Shown piece after piece: positions 24,623 to 32,832 of a stretch of 64,000 nt of DNA (position 1 is the first letter of the stretch; each line of letters opens with the position of its first letter). The notes beneath the pieces are model-generated. The model saw nothing but the letters and a program-made list of their open reading frames with translations, was not told where the DNA came from and did no database searches. The translations under genes and the position numbers were made by a program. This DNA comes from Planctomycetota bacterium. Its GTDB lineage: Bacteria > Planctomycetota > Phycisphaerae > FEN-1346. The stretch is taken from NCBI GenBank assembly GCA_030602705.1, contig JAUVZF010000007.1:1-64000 (forward strand), given 5' to 3'.

Positions 24623-25597
24623 ATGAAGCATAAAGGGTTTACGCTGGTCGAGCTCCTGGTGGTCATCACGATCATCGGGCTGCTCGCAGGCCTGTTGATG
24701 CCGGCCGTGTACATGGCCCTCGAAAAGGCCAACCAGGCCGCATGTAAGAGCAACCTGAAGCAGATTGGGACGGCGTGTCAGACGTGGGCCACGGGCCATC
24801 GCCAGAAGTGGCCGGACGTGCTCAACGACGGGTCGGACAAGTGGGACGACGTCGGGTTGTCGCGGACCGACCGGGTCGATGCCAGCGAGGACGTCCCGGA
24901 AGACTTCGAGCAGGTCGGTCTCCAGGACGGACCGGTGGATTCCAACACGGCGAACTTCTGGCGGCTGATCGCCTCGGCGGGCATGACGATCGACGTGTTC
25001 CTGTGCCCGTCGGCGGGCCACCTGCGCGACAAAACGGTCGTCCTGTTCGATCAGGTCAAGGACTTCCGCGGGCCGAGATTCGTCAGTTACTCCTACCAGA
25101 ACGTCCTCGGCATGTACTCGCTGACGCAGACGGGGGCCGAGCAGCCCAGCGCGCTGGCGGTGGCGTCCGACGCCAACCCGCAGCGCAGTGACTTCTGGAG
25201 CGACGCGCCGGGCACAACCGTGGATGAAGGAGCGACGGACATCAAACTGGGCCAGCAGCCCCACTTCGAGACGTCCGACGACACGGTCGGGTGGAACGAG
25301 GACCTCGGGGAGAGCGGCATCCCCGAATCAAACGCCTGGCAACTGAACAGCCCGAACCACCAGTTCCTCGGCCAGAACGTCCTTTATCTGGACGGCCACG
25401 TCGCCTGGTGCACCCACCCGTACTGCGGTCCCAAGTTCGACAACATCTGGCTGAAGAAGGACACGAGCGTAGGCGTCGACGCCAACTTCGACCCCACGAA
25501 ACTTGAATCGGTTGAGCAGTACGACGACGATCAGTCGTACGACGGCGAGGAAACGCTGTCGAGCGGTTCGCTCGACGACTCGTTCCTCGTTCCGTAG
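24623..25597 (+). CDS. Type II/IV prepilin-like protein with planctomycete C-terminal H-X9-DG region
   Basis: A 324-aa secreted prepilin. The N-terminus [14 protein letters not shown] is a textbook prepilin peptidase site (cleavage after Gly5, Phe +1, Glu +5) followed by the hydrophobic assembly helix. The C-terminal part has [18 protein letters not shown], the H-X9-DG-like motif of the large planctomycete prepilin family related to DUF1559. Such genes occur in dozens of copies per planctomycete genome and their role is unknown (pseudopili or surface fibres). ATG follows GGAGG. A strong promoter precedes it and a terminator follows, so it is a single-gene unit. The acidic C-terminus is Ser/Asp-rich. 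Confidence 0.9.
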   Translation: MKHKGFTLVELLVVITIIGLLAGLLMPAVYMALEKANQAACKSNLKQIGTACQTWATGHRQKWPDVLNDGSDKWDDVGLSRTDRVDASEDVPEDFEQVGLQDGPVDSNTANFWRLIASAGMTIDVFLCPSAGHLRDKTVVLFDQVKDFRGPRFVSYSYQNVLGMYSLTQTGAEQPSALAVASDANPQRSDFWSDAPGTTVDEGATDIKLGQQPHFETSDDTVGWNEDLGESGIPESNAWQLNSPNHQFLGQNVLYLDGHVAWCTHPYCGPKFDNIWLKKDTSVGVDANFDPTKLESVEQYDDDQSYDGEETLSSGSLDDSFLVP

Positions 25598-25620
25598 GGC
25601 CTGATTCGACAGACGCCACG

Positions 25621-25665
25621 GGCGGCCCCGAAGCCGGCACGCCGGGAGGGGCCGCCTTCCTTTTT
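25621..25665 (+). terminator. Intrinsic terminator of the prepilin gene
   Basis: Perfect 9-bp stem GGCGGCCCC (25621-25629) with GGGGCCGCC (25648-25656), an 18-nt GC-rich loop that can itself fold, then TTCCTTTTT. It lies 24 bp after the prepilin stop codon. Confidence 0.75.
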
Positions 25666-25744
25666 GCCTTTCCCGCTCCGACCCGGAGCCTATAATCGCC
25701 GCCGGGAAGGTCGCTGCTGCGCTCGCATGAACCACGCCGCCGAG

Positions 25745-25820
25745 TTGTTGCGCGGCGGGTCTCCGGACCCGCCGCGGACATGCGCTATTCCGCGCGGTCC
25801 GTACGGACCGCGCAGGACCT
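25745..25820. repeat. Two palindromic units upstream of the PQQ-repeat gene
   Basis: Unit 1 GCGCGGCGGGTCTCCGGACC followed by CGCCGCGG, and unit 2 GCGCGGTCCGTACGGACCGC. They belong to the same family as 10936-11016. They sit between a terminator and the ribosome binding site of the next gene, in a frame that is open but would not make a sensible protein N-terminus. Confidence 0.65.
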
Positions 25821-25837
25821 CGAACGGGAGTTGTCGG

Positions 25838-27067
25838 TTGATCCGCACGTGTTATGCCGGGCTCATCCTGTCGCTGGCGATGGCCACGGCGGCCCCGGCC
25901 GCCGACTGGCCGCAGTTCCGCGGCCCGAACCGCGACGGCAAGTCCGCTGAGACGGGGCTCCTGACATCGTGGCCCGAGGGCGGACCGCGCCTCCTGGCAA
26001 CGTTCGAGGGCGTCGGCGAGGGTTTCTCATCGCCCACCGTTGCGGGCGGCAGAGTGTTCGTCACCGGCCGCGTGAAGGATGACACGCACGTCTTCTGTTT
26101 CAGCCTGGCCGGCCGGCGGCTCTGGCAGGTCGCCTGCGGCCCGGAGTTTACCGCCATGTGGCCGGGCTCGCGCAGCACCCCCACGTTTGACGATGGGATG
26201 CTCTACGTCCTGACGGGCAAGGGGCGGCTGGCGGCGCTGGCGGCCGAGGACGGCAGGGAAGTCTGGAGCATCAACCTCCTGAAGTGGTTTCACGCCAAAC
26301 TGCCGATGTACGGCATGGCCGAGTCGGTCCTCGTCGTCGGCGACATGCTGGTCTGCATGCCGGGCGCGCCGGAGGCGTTTGCGGTGGCCCTCAACAAGAA
26401 GACCGGGCGCACCGTCTGGGCTGCCAAGGGGGTGAACGGACCGATCGGCTACGCCTCAGCCATCGTGGCGGAACACGGCGGCGTGCGGCAGATCATCACA
26501 CTGACGAACAAGGGCCTCGTGGGCCTGAGCGCCGCCGACGGCCGCCTCCTGTGGCGACACACACAGGGCTTCGGCGGGTTCATGGCCGAGAACGTCCTGA
26601 CGCCGATCTTTCGGCGCGGCACCGTCTTCGGCGACGGCGGGCACTACGGCGGCGGCGCCGCCGTACGACTGGACGTGGGGGACTCGGGCTTCGTGCCGAC
26701 GCTCGTCTGGAAGAAGTCGGCCGGCTCCAACCACCTCGGCGGGTACGTCGAGCGCGGCGGGCACCTCTACGGCGAGACGGGGCGCGGATGGTCGTGCGTC
26801 GAACTGGCCACCGGCGCCCTCCGCTACAAGACGCGGACCATCCGCCGCGCATCGACCCTATGGGCCGACGGCCGCTTCTACTGCCTCGGCGAGAAGGGTA
26901 CCATGTATCTGGTCGAAGCCGACCCGAAGGCGCACCGGACCGTCGGTGCGCTGAAGATTCCCAACGCCGGGTCGCAGACGTGGGCGTATCCGGCGATCTC
27001 GGGAGGCAGGCTGTTCATCCGCCGCCGCGACAAGGTGTTTGTGTACGACATTGCGGCCCGGCGGTAA
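25838..27067 (+). CDS. Secreted PQQ-like beta-propeller repeat protein
   Basis: A 409-aa exported protein. From the TTG at 25838 (GGGAG 7 nt upstream) the product starts with a signal peptide ending A-P-A-A-D, followed by W-P-Q-F-R-G-P-N-R-D-G, the standard start of planctomycete PQQ-like propeller proteins. Repeats with the A-x-D-G-(R/K)-x-x-W pattern follow (A-E-D-G-R-E-V-W, N-K-K-T-G-R-T-V-W, A-A-D-G-R-L-L-W). These proteins are related to the quinoprotein dehydrogenase and BamB propellers but usually lack the residues for PQQ. The function is unknown, probably periplasmic. A longer in-frame start upstream would run through palindromic repeats and is rejected. Confidence 0.85.
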   Translation: MIRTCYAGLILSLAMATAAPAADWPQFRGPNRDGKSAETGLLTSWPEGGPRLLATFEGVGEGFSSPTVAGGRVFVTGRVKDDTHVFCFSLAGRRLWQVACGPEFTAMWPGSRSTPTFDDGMLYVLTGKGRLAALAAEDGREVWSINLLKWFHAKLPMYGMAESVLVVGDMLVCMPGAPEAFAVALNKKTGRTVWAAKGVNGPIGYASAIVAEHGGVRQIITLTNKGLVGLSAADGRLLWRHTQGFGGFMAENVLTPIFRRGTVFGDGGHYGGGAAVRLDVGDSGFVPTLVWKKSAGSNHLGGYVERGGHLYGETGRGWSCVELATGALRYKTRTIRRASTLWADGRFYCLGEKGTMYLVEADPKAHRTVGALKIPNAGSQTWAYPAISGGRLFIRRRDKVFVYDIAARR

Positions 27068-27093
27068 CGCGGCCTGGGGGTTGTCGCAAGACC

Positions 27094-27264
27094 TCGATCG
27101 TGCGCGCGGCGGAACTTCTCCAGGCGGTCGAGGTTGTCGTACTCGTGCTGCTCGTCGAGTTTCTTGCCGGCGGCGCTGGCGACGACGTTGTCCCGCCAGA
27201 GGCGGTTGGAGTTCCGGTCGTGGCCGTAGGTGAACTGGTGGAGCACATCTGCGAAGCGGTCCAT
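27094..27264 (-). pseudogene. Fragment of an RHS-repeat (YD-repeat) protein
   Basis: About 55 residues on the minus strand carry YD-repeat sequence: F-T-Y-G-H-D-R-N-S-N-R-L-W-R-D-N, then H-E-Y-D-N-L-D-R-L. This is the interior of an RHS/YD-repeat toxin-type protein. There is no start site or surrounding domain, and the frame then runs into the 3' end of the PQQ gene. It is a decayed remnant. A different RHS fragment lies at 30667-30806, flanking the same block of accessory genes. Confidence 0.7.
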
Positions 27265-27481
27265 GGGGACAGGCTAATGCGACGGGCGCCGGAGGTCAAA
27301 AGGATTCAGCACGGCTCAGACGCACAATTTCCGGGGCCGGGGCGAATATTGTAATCTGGTGCGTCCCTTGCGACGACACCGAATAGACGGCTGGAAGCCA
27401 TCCGCTTCAGACCCGCTTCCGACTCCGGCAGGGACTTGCTCATAGATGGGTGTCCCCGGAACTCCCGTCAATCGTGCCCCC

Positions 27482-27558
27482 CCATGCAAGGGGAAAACAT
27501 GGGTACCGTCCCCAGGTTTCCCATGCAAGCGAAAAACATGGGTACCGTCCCCAGGTTA
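27482..27558. repeat. Two direct copies of a 39-bp repeat containing GGGTACCGTCCCCAGG
   Basis: CCATGCAAG(G/C)GGAAAACATG continued by GGTACCGTCCCCAGGTT occurs twice with a 39-bp period (starting 27482 and 27521). Related pieces (GGGTGTCCCCGGAACTCCCG at about 27446 and GGGTGTCACCGGAACCC at about 27617) lie on either side. The set lies just beyond the 3' end of the URO-D gene. It looks like the debris of a small repeat or insertion element. Confidence 0.55.
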
Positions 27559-27623
27559 CCCAACGACTCCGTGGACGAACTTCCGGGGCAACATCGCCCG
27601 TGACACGAGGGCGGTTATGGGTG

Positions 27624-28919
27624 TCACCGGAACCCATAGGTTGCATTCGTAAGATGAACAGCCTCGAACATCGCAATGATGTTTCGCGGCGGCACGTCAG
27701 CAAGAATGTTGTGCACCTGCTGGAAGACGAAGCCGCCACCCGGCGCCCAGATGGAAACAAGTTCCCGAACATGCTGTCTGACCTCGTCCGGCGTTCTATG
27801 CGGTAGAATACTGCGCGTATCACATCCTCCGCCCCAGAAGGCGAAACGATTCCCGTAAGCCTTCTTGAGACAGGCGGGATCCATGCCCGCACAGGTGATC
27901 TGTACGGGGTTCGATGATTCCAGGCCGGCCTCAATCAGATCATCAAGCAGCGGTTCAATCCCGCCGCAGGAATGCAGATGAATATTGACGTGCGGAGCCA
28001 GTTCCTTGGCGCGCCTCCACAACTTTGTGTGCCACGGCTTGTAGTAGCGCCGATACATCGTCGGCGACATGAGCGGCCCGTTCTGCCCCCCCAGGTCATC
28101 TCCGAACAGCATCACGTCAACGTATGGCCCAACCGCTCCCAGCCATTTTTCCATGCACGGCAGGTAGAAATTACAGAGGGCCTCGGACAGCCGCTCGCAG
28201 GCCTCTGGATAGAGCCCCATATGCGTAAAATACTTGTCGATTCGGTAGAGGAACTGCGGCACTTCGAACAGGTTGCCGCCGAAGATGCCGAGGATGGCGC
28301 GATCGGTCGATTCGCGCAGCCGTTTCGCGCCAGCGGCGAGTTCCGCAAGCCCGTCGTCCGTCAGAGGAATATGCCCGCCGGGCACGGGGATTCCAGTCCA
28401 CAGGGTGTACTTGAACGCCTCTTGAAGGTCCGCGAAATCCTGCTCCTCAGGATTACGCTCAAGCCAGGGCCAATGGATCTGCTCGAAGTAAAGACACCCT
28501 TCCTTCTGGATTGCCAGATCAACACCGTCATCCGACAGCAGGTACGAGTCATTGCCCCGTTTCTCCACGTTGATGAATCCCGGGACCTTACAGGGCGCTG
28601 CGTCCGGCAGGACCCAGTCGCGCCAGTCCGCATCGTCCAGCATGAATGCCCGTCCCAGTTCCACCACGTCCGCCCCCACGGCATCCAGGACTTCCGGCTC
28701 GACAATCGCAAGCTGCTGGACCATGTCGTACACATAGACGTGGCCGGTGCTGATCCCAAGTTCCCGCTTGAGACGGGCATACGCAATTGCGGATATGCCG
28801 GAAGAGCGGTGCCCGCCGAAATCGATGGGAACGCAATCCGGTTCCGCGTGATGAACCGCCGCCACTATCCGTTCGCGCGAAGTCATCGTCTTGCCTCGGC
28901 AGGCCGGTTGCATATTCAT
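27624..28919 (-). CDS. Uroporphyrinogen decarboxylase (URO-D)/MtaA-superfamily protein
   Basis: A 431-aa TIM-barrel protein of the URO-D superfamily. The start M-T-S-R-E-R-I-V-A-A-V-H-H, the metal-binding block H-L-H-S-C-G-G-I-E-P-L-L, and F-G-D-D-L-G-G-Q-N-G-P-L-M-S-P are typical of the paralogues that act as corrinoid- or thiol-linked methyltransferases rather than as haem-pathway decarboxylases. The Arg-rich N-terminal signature of true HemE is absent. Two starts are possible: ATG 28919 (AGGAAG close by) or ATG 28886 (GAGG 7 nt upstream). The second is closer to the usual family start. It is next to, and may be co-transcribed with, the GH32-like gene. GC content is lower than in the core region. 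Substrate unknown. Confidence 0.8.
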   Translation of the reverse strand: MNMQPACRGKTMTSRERIVAAVHHAEPDCVPIDFGGHRSSGISAIAYARLKRELGISTGHVYVYDMVQQLAIVEPEVLDAVGADVVELGRAFMLDDADWRDWVLPDAAPCKVPGFINVEKRGNDSYLLSDDGVDLAIQKEGCLYFEQIHWPWLERNPEEQDFADLQEAFKYTLWTGIPVPGGHIPLTDDGLAELAAGAKRLRESTDRAILGIFGGNLFEVPQFLYRIDKYFTHMGLYPEACERLSEALCNFYLPCMEKWLGAVGPYVDVMLFGDDLGGQNGPLMSPTMYRRYYKPWHTKLWRRAKELAPHVNIHLHSCGGIEPLLDDLIEAGLESSNPVQITCAGMDPACLKKAYGNRFAFWGGGCDTRSILPHRTPDEVRQHVRELVSIWAPGGGFVFQQVHNILADVPPRNIIAMFEAVHLTNATYGFR

Positions 28920-28925
28920 CGCTTC

Positions 28926-30644
28926 CTACTCCCATGCGGACTTCAACTCGTGGACGCGCAGGAAGCGCGCCTTTACCTGGCCCTTGCCGCAGGATGCGCT
29001 CAGGGAGCGATTGGCATCCTTCGGGATGATACAGCGTGGGATGTAAACGCGGCCGTTGTTGCCGAATACCTCAATGGAAGTACGGTCCAGCAGAATCCTG
29101 AGATGGATGACCCCCTTCTCGGGCTTGAGCGACGTCCGAACACCGCCGCAGGACAACGTCTGACTCCGGGCATTGTAAACCACCTTCTCTCCGCGCAGGT
29201 CGAAGATGGTTTCCGTGTCCGCAGCCGGCTCGAACTCGACTTCCACGTCGAACAGGTCTCCTGCAATATCAGCCAACGGATTCTTGCCCGGCTTCAATAC
29301 CAGATTCTTCCATTTATGCGTCTTCGCCCGGAGCGTCTCGAGTTCCTTAATCGGATTCATACGCATGCGTGGTCCTTCCTCCGTCGAGTGGAGGGTCAGC
29401 TCCGAGGGTATTGTCATCTGCTGATTAAACGGCATTCCGGGATACTTGCCGCCCCGCATCCAGGTAATCTGCACGCGCCGGTCGTTCGGTGCGTTGTGCC
29501 AGGTCATGGTTGCATAGTAGTTCCCCCGGATAACCAATGAACTGACACGGTCGGCCGTAACGGCCGGTTTACCGGAGAGCGTGTAAAACTTGTGACCGTC
29601 AAACGTGCCCACGATGTAGCTGCCGTCAATCAGTACCATGACCCATTTCTTGTTCTTTGGATCGCCGTCGACGGGCAGTTGAAAGAAATCGACACAACCA
29701 CAGAGTTCATCACCCCACTTATCCTGTTCTACACGACTCTCGAACTTCCAGGTCTTCAGGTCCTTGGAACTGTAAAACCCCACGGCCCTGAGTCTCTTTC
29801 CACTGTTGTCCTTGAAATGATCGTAGGTCGGGGCGATCCAGCGGCTGGTAGGCTCATACCAGAACGGTCTGGGCGTGTCGATGCGCGCACCTGGGTGAGT
29901 CAGGACCGGATTGCCCTCGTAATCGGTCATTGTATAGCCGCGATCGAGCGAATAGGCAAGGCAGAGTCCGCTCCTGGTGCGCAGATAGAACGCCACGAGT
30001 ACATCCTCTTTTCCGGTCTTGCGGCCCAACTGGTTTTTTCGGTCGATAAACGCTGCGCCTGAAAAACAATCGCCCGTTTTGGCATCCGGGAACAGCACCT
30101 TGGGCTGTTCCTTCCAGTGCACCAGGTCTTTGCTGACCGCGTGCCCCCAGGTCATGTTTCCCCAGGGAAGTGCAAGCGGATTGTGCTGGTAGTACATGTG
30201 GTACTCGCCTTTGTAATAAATCAGGCCGTTGGGATCGTTAATCCAGCCGCGCCGCGTGGTGAAATGGAATTGAGGCCGATACTTCTCCTTGTAGAGATCC
30301 TCGGCGCCCTTGATCGCGTCGTCCTGGCTGATCGTGTTCCAGTCCTTCGGCGCAGGGTTGATGTTGATGACCATCTTTTGTCCCTTGAACCGGGCAACGT
30401 CGAAGAAGGCCCACCAGTCAGGTTTGTCTTCCGCCAGCGGGATGCCGAACTGCCCGAGCAATTTGCCGTCCACCGTGAGGCTCATCCCGCGTTTGGGCGC
30501 GCGGTTACCGACAGGGATATTCAGGTAGCGTTTCTCGAGCGTCATTTCCACGGCCGGCTTGGGCTGTTCGGCTGTCGGCAGGCCTTCCGCGGCCCAAGCG
30601 GCGGAACATGTCAAGAGCGCGGCAAGGCAAGTAATTCGATTCAT
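28926..30644 (-). CDS. Secreted GH32-like protein with altered catalytic motifs
   Basis: A 572-aa exported protein of the GH32 (levanase/invertase) family. ATG 30644 sits behind AAAGGAG and starts a signal peptide (N-R-I-T-C-L-A-A-L-L ... A-W-A-A). The nucleophile block W134-I-N-D137-P-N-G is intact. The second motif, normally R-D-P, reads I-D256-T-P, and the acid/base motif, normally E-C-P-D, reads C-G316-C-V-D, so the catalytic Glu is Gly. The D-G-S-Y-I-V-G-T-F-D-G block and the C-terminal beta-sandwich (I-E-V-F-G-N-N-G, about residues 430-570) are present. It may be a fructan-binding protein, a weak hydrolase or a new activity. It lies between URO-D and ThDP-enzyme genes, all minus strand. 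Confidence 0.82.
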   Translation of the reverse strand: MNRITCLAALLTCSAAWAAEGLPTAEQPKPAVEMTLEKRYLNIPVGNRAPKRGMSLTVDGKLLGQFGIPLAEDKPDWWAFFDVARFKGQKMVININPAPKDWNTISQDDAIKGAEDLYKEKYRPQFHFTTRRGWINDPNGLIYYKGEYHMYYQHNPLALPWGNMTWGHAVSKDLVHWKEQPKVLFPDAKTGDCFSGAAFIDRKNQLGRKTGKEDVLVAFYLRTRSGLCLAYSLDRGYTMTDYEGNPVLTHPGARIDTPRPFWYEPTSRWIAPTYDHFKDNSGKRLRAVGFYSSKDLKTWKFESRVEQDKWGDELCGCVDFFQLPVDGDPKNKKWVMVLIDGSYIVGTFDGHKFYTLSGKPAVTADRVSSLVIRGNYYATMTWHNAPNDRRVQITWMRGGKYPGMPFNQQMTIPSELTLHSTEEGPRMRMNPIKELETLRAKTHKWKNLVLKPGKNPLADIAGDLFDVEVEFEPAADTETIFDLRGEKVVYNARSQTLSCGGVRTSLKPEKGVIHLRILLDRTSIEVFGNNGRVYIPRCIIPKDANRSLSASCGKGQVKARFLRVHELKSAWE

Positions 30645-30666
30645 CAGTATCTCCTTTCGGCTCGGG

Positions 30667-30806
30667 TTAGATACTCTCTTGGGACGATATCTCGTTGCCC
30701 TCCAGCCAACGATACCAGGTGAAATAGAGCACGGTCGCGGCGATGTAGCGCAGGGACCACACGTATTGATCGAGAGGATCGGTGTCACCGCCCTCCGTAT
30801 GGCTGC
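30667..30806 (-). pseudogene. Second RHS-repeat protein fragment
   Basis: On the minus strand, T-D-P-L-D-Q-Y-V-W-S-L-R-Y-I-A-A-T-V-L-Y-F is the C-terminal core motif of planctomycete RHS proteins (D-Q-Y-V-W-S-x-R-Y-I-D-A-P-V), followed by a stop at 30667. About 45 codons remain, sandwiched between the GH32-like gene and the 3' end of the ThDP-enzyme gene. No start exists. It comes from a part of the RHS protein C-terminal to the fragment at 27.1 kb, yet lies upstream of it on this strand, so the two are not halves of one split gene. Confidence 0.65.
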
Positions 30807-30812
30807 GGATTC

Positions 30813-32612
30813 CTATCTGGGCACGGTCTGGCAGATGACGTTGACGCAAGCGGGTTTGCCCGAAGCGAGGGCGCGCTGGAGAGCGGGACGGATGTCGGCA
30901 GGCTTTACGACAAGTTCGCCGTGCCCTCCGAAGCCCTCCACCCACTTGTCGTAGCGAACGTGCCCCAGTTCGGTCGCTACAAGGCGGTCTGGCCCGTACA
31001 TGCCTATCTGGGCGGCCTTGATCATGCCCCAGGCGCCGTCATTGACGATGACCGCCACCACCGGGAGATTGTGGCGCAGGGCCGTGTCCATCTCGACAGC
31101 GCTCAGGCCAAAAGAGCCGTCGCCGCATATCAGGAAGACGTTTCGGTCGGGGTTGGCTGACTTCGCAGCCAGGGCGAAGGGCAGCCCAACGCCCAAACAT
31201 CCCATGGGACCGCTGGTTACCCCCATCACGTCGCCGGGACGTTCGGCGGGGAGGACGCCCATGGACCAGACGCTGGTGAATCCGCCATCGATAATATAGC
31301 ATGCGTCCTTGCCTCCGAAATCACGCAGTTCTTCGGCGACCCGGAGCGGATGGCACGGGACGGCGTCGAAGTTGATTTTGGCACGGCCCATTTTCACGCC
31401 CCGCTTGACCGCCTCCTTGGCCTTCTTGCCCCATGGACGGTTCGCAGTGTTCGGAAGGGCATCCTGGAGGTCTTCGAGCACGTGGGCGATGTCGCCGGCA
31501 ACCGCGCAGTCGGGCCCCCGGTTGAAACCCAAGCGGGAGGGTTCAATGTCCACTTGGATAACCTTCGTCGGCTTCGGGAACATTCGTCCGTAGCCCATCA
31601 TGAAGTCGACCCGTACGCCCAACAGGAGCACGGCGTCGGCCCGCAGCGCGGCAGAAGACGCTGGAAACACCGAAAGCGGATGAGAGTCGGGCAAGGTCCC
31701 CCGGCCTCCCGCATGGGTGACGACCGGGATGCCGGTGTGTTCGGCGAAGCCCTTCAGCGCCACCTGCGCATCGGACCATCGGCAGCCGGCCCCGGCCACA
31801 ATGACCGGGCGCTCGGCTTCGGAGAGTATCTTTGCGGCCTCAGCGATGCAGTCCCGGCTTCCCCGGGGACGATCTGTGGCGCGATAGTTCGCGGGAAATC
31901 GTGCTTGGGATCTCTTCACGCGGCTCATGAGGACATCCTGGGGCAACTCCAGATACACCGGCGCCGGCCGACCGCTCAGGGCGTGGCGAAACGCCATGGC
32001 AACATACTCGCCGATGCGCTCGGTGTCGTGGCAGACGCGCGACCACTTGGTAATGGACTCGTAGAGGTCCATCTGGTCGATGTCCTGGAGCGACCCGATT
32101 TCGTTGTCCTGGAGGCTGCTGCGTCCGCCCAGAATCAGCATCGGAACACCATTCTCATACGCGTTGGCGACGCCGGTGACGGCGTTCGTCAGCCCGGGGC
32201 CCGCGGTGACGGAGATGACCCCTACTTCACCGGTGATCCACGACCAGGCCTCGCCCATGTGCGCGACGGCTTCCTCGTGCCGTGCATCCAGGACCTGGAT
32301 GCCCTCGTCGAGGCATCCATCAAGGATAGGAAGGATGTGTCCTCCGCACAGTGTAAACAGGCGCGAGACCCCTTCGCGCCGGAGGGCATGCGCCACCAAC
32401 TGGCCCCCGTGGGGGTGGTCGGACTTGAGGTCGTCGAGCCGGGCGGGCCTCGGCCCCTCGACGCTCGCCTTCGCCGCCTTTGACATTCCAGCCGCTGCCG
32501 CCGCCGCACCCGCTCCCGCCGCCGAGGTTTTTAGAAAAGCCCTACGCGAGAGGCCGTCCACTGCGCTGTTGCCGGCGTCTTGGGGACTATCCGTCTTCGC
32601 TCTCTTCCTCAT
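30813..32612 (-). CDS. Tat-targeted thiamine diphosphate enzyme, acetolactate synthase-like
   Basis: A 599-aa ThDP enzyme of the acetolactate synthase/oxalyl-CoA decarboxylase group. The start ATG 32612 lies behind AGGAGA. Residues 22-28 read S-R-R-A-F-L-K, followed by an Ala-rich hydrophobic stretch: a classical twin-arginine signal, which is exceptional for this normally cytoplasmic family. The catalytic Glu block A-R-H-E-E-A-V-A-H-M, the V-T-A-G-P-G-L-T-N region and the C-terminal ThDP/Mg motif G-D-G-S-F-G-L-S-A-V-E-M with closing N-D-G-A-W are conserved. The central FAD-type domain is present but cofactor use cannot be judged. Export would need prefolded enzyme with bound ThDP, which Tat allows. 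The substrate is unknown. Confidence 0.82.
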   Translation of the reverse strand: MRKRAKTDSPQDAGNSAVDGLSRRAFLKTSAAGAGAAAAAAGMSKAAKASVEGPRPARLDDLKSDHPHGGQLVAHALRREGVSRLFTLCGGHILPILDGCLDEGIQVLDARHEEAVAHMGEAWSWITGEVGVISVTAGPGLTNAVTGVANAYENGVPMLILGGRSSLQDNEIGSLQDIDQMDLYESITKWSRVCHDTERIGEYVAMAFRHALSGRPAPVYLELPQDVLMSRVKRSQARFPANYRATDRPRGSRDCIAEAAKILSEAERPVIVAGAGCRWSDAQVALKGFAEHTGIPVVTHAGGRGTLPDSHPLSVFPASSAALRADAVLLLGVRVDFMMGYGRMFPKPTKVIQVDIEPSRLGFNRGPDCAVAGDIAHVLEDLQDALPNTANRPWGKKAKEAVKRGVKMGRAKINFDAVPCHPLRVAEELRDFGGKDACYIIDGGFTSVWSMGVLPAERPGDVMGVTSGPMGCLGVGLPFALAAKSANPDRNVFLICGDGSFGLSAVEMDTALRHNLPVVAVIVNDGAWGMIKAAQIGMYGPDRLVATELGHVRYDKWVEGFGGHGELVVKPADIRPALQRALASGKPACVNVICQTVPR

Positions 32613-32703
32613 GACATTCTCCTGCTGATTTGTGAGATAACCTGTACGCTCCCGCCACACGAAAAGCAAACTCCCATGAGCCTAATCCTACAACGCTACT
32701 TCG

Positions 32704-32795
32704 CCTTGTTGTCCGCCTGGTGGCCTTCCCAGGCCACCAGGAACAGGCATGAACTGCGTTCGCGGCGGCCTGGGAAGGCCGCCGCGCGGAACGTA
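32704..32795. repeat. Palindromic repeats of the GGCCTTCCCAGGCC family
   Basis: Two units, CTGGTGGCCTTCCCAGGCCACCAGG-like at about 32709-32740 and GCGGCGGCCTGGGAAGGCCG at about 32763-32790, in opposite orientation. They are the same family as 21178-21320. They fill the gap between the ThuA-like gene and the ThDP-enzyme gene. Confidence 0.7.
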
Positions 32796-32832
32796 GCGTA
32801 GTAGTACTAACGCGGAGTTTGAACTCCAGGCC

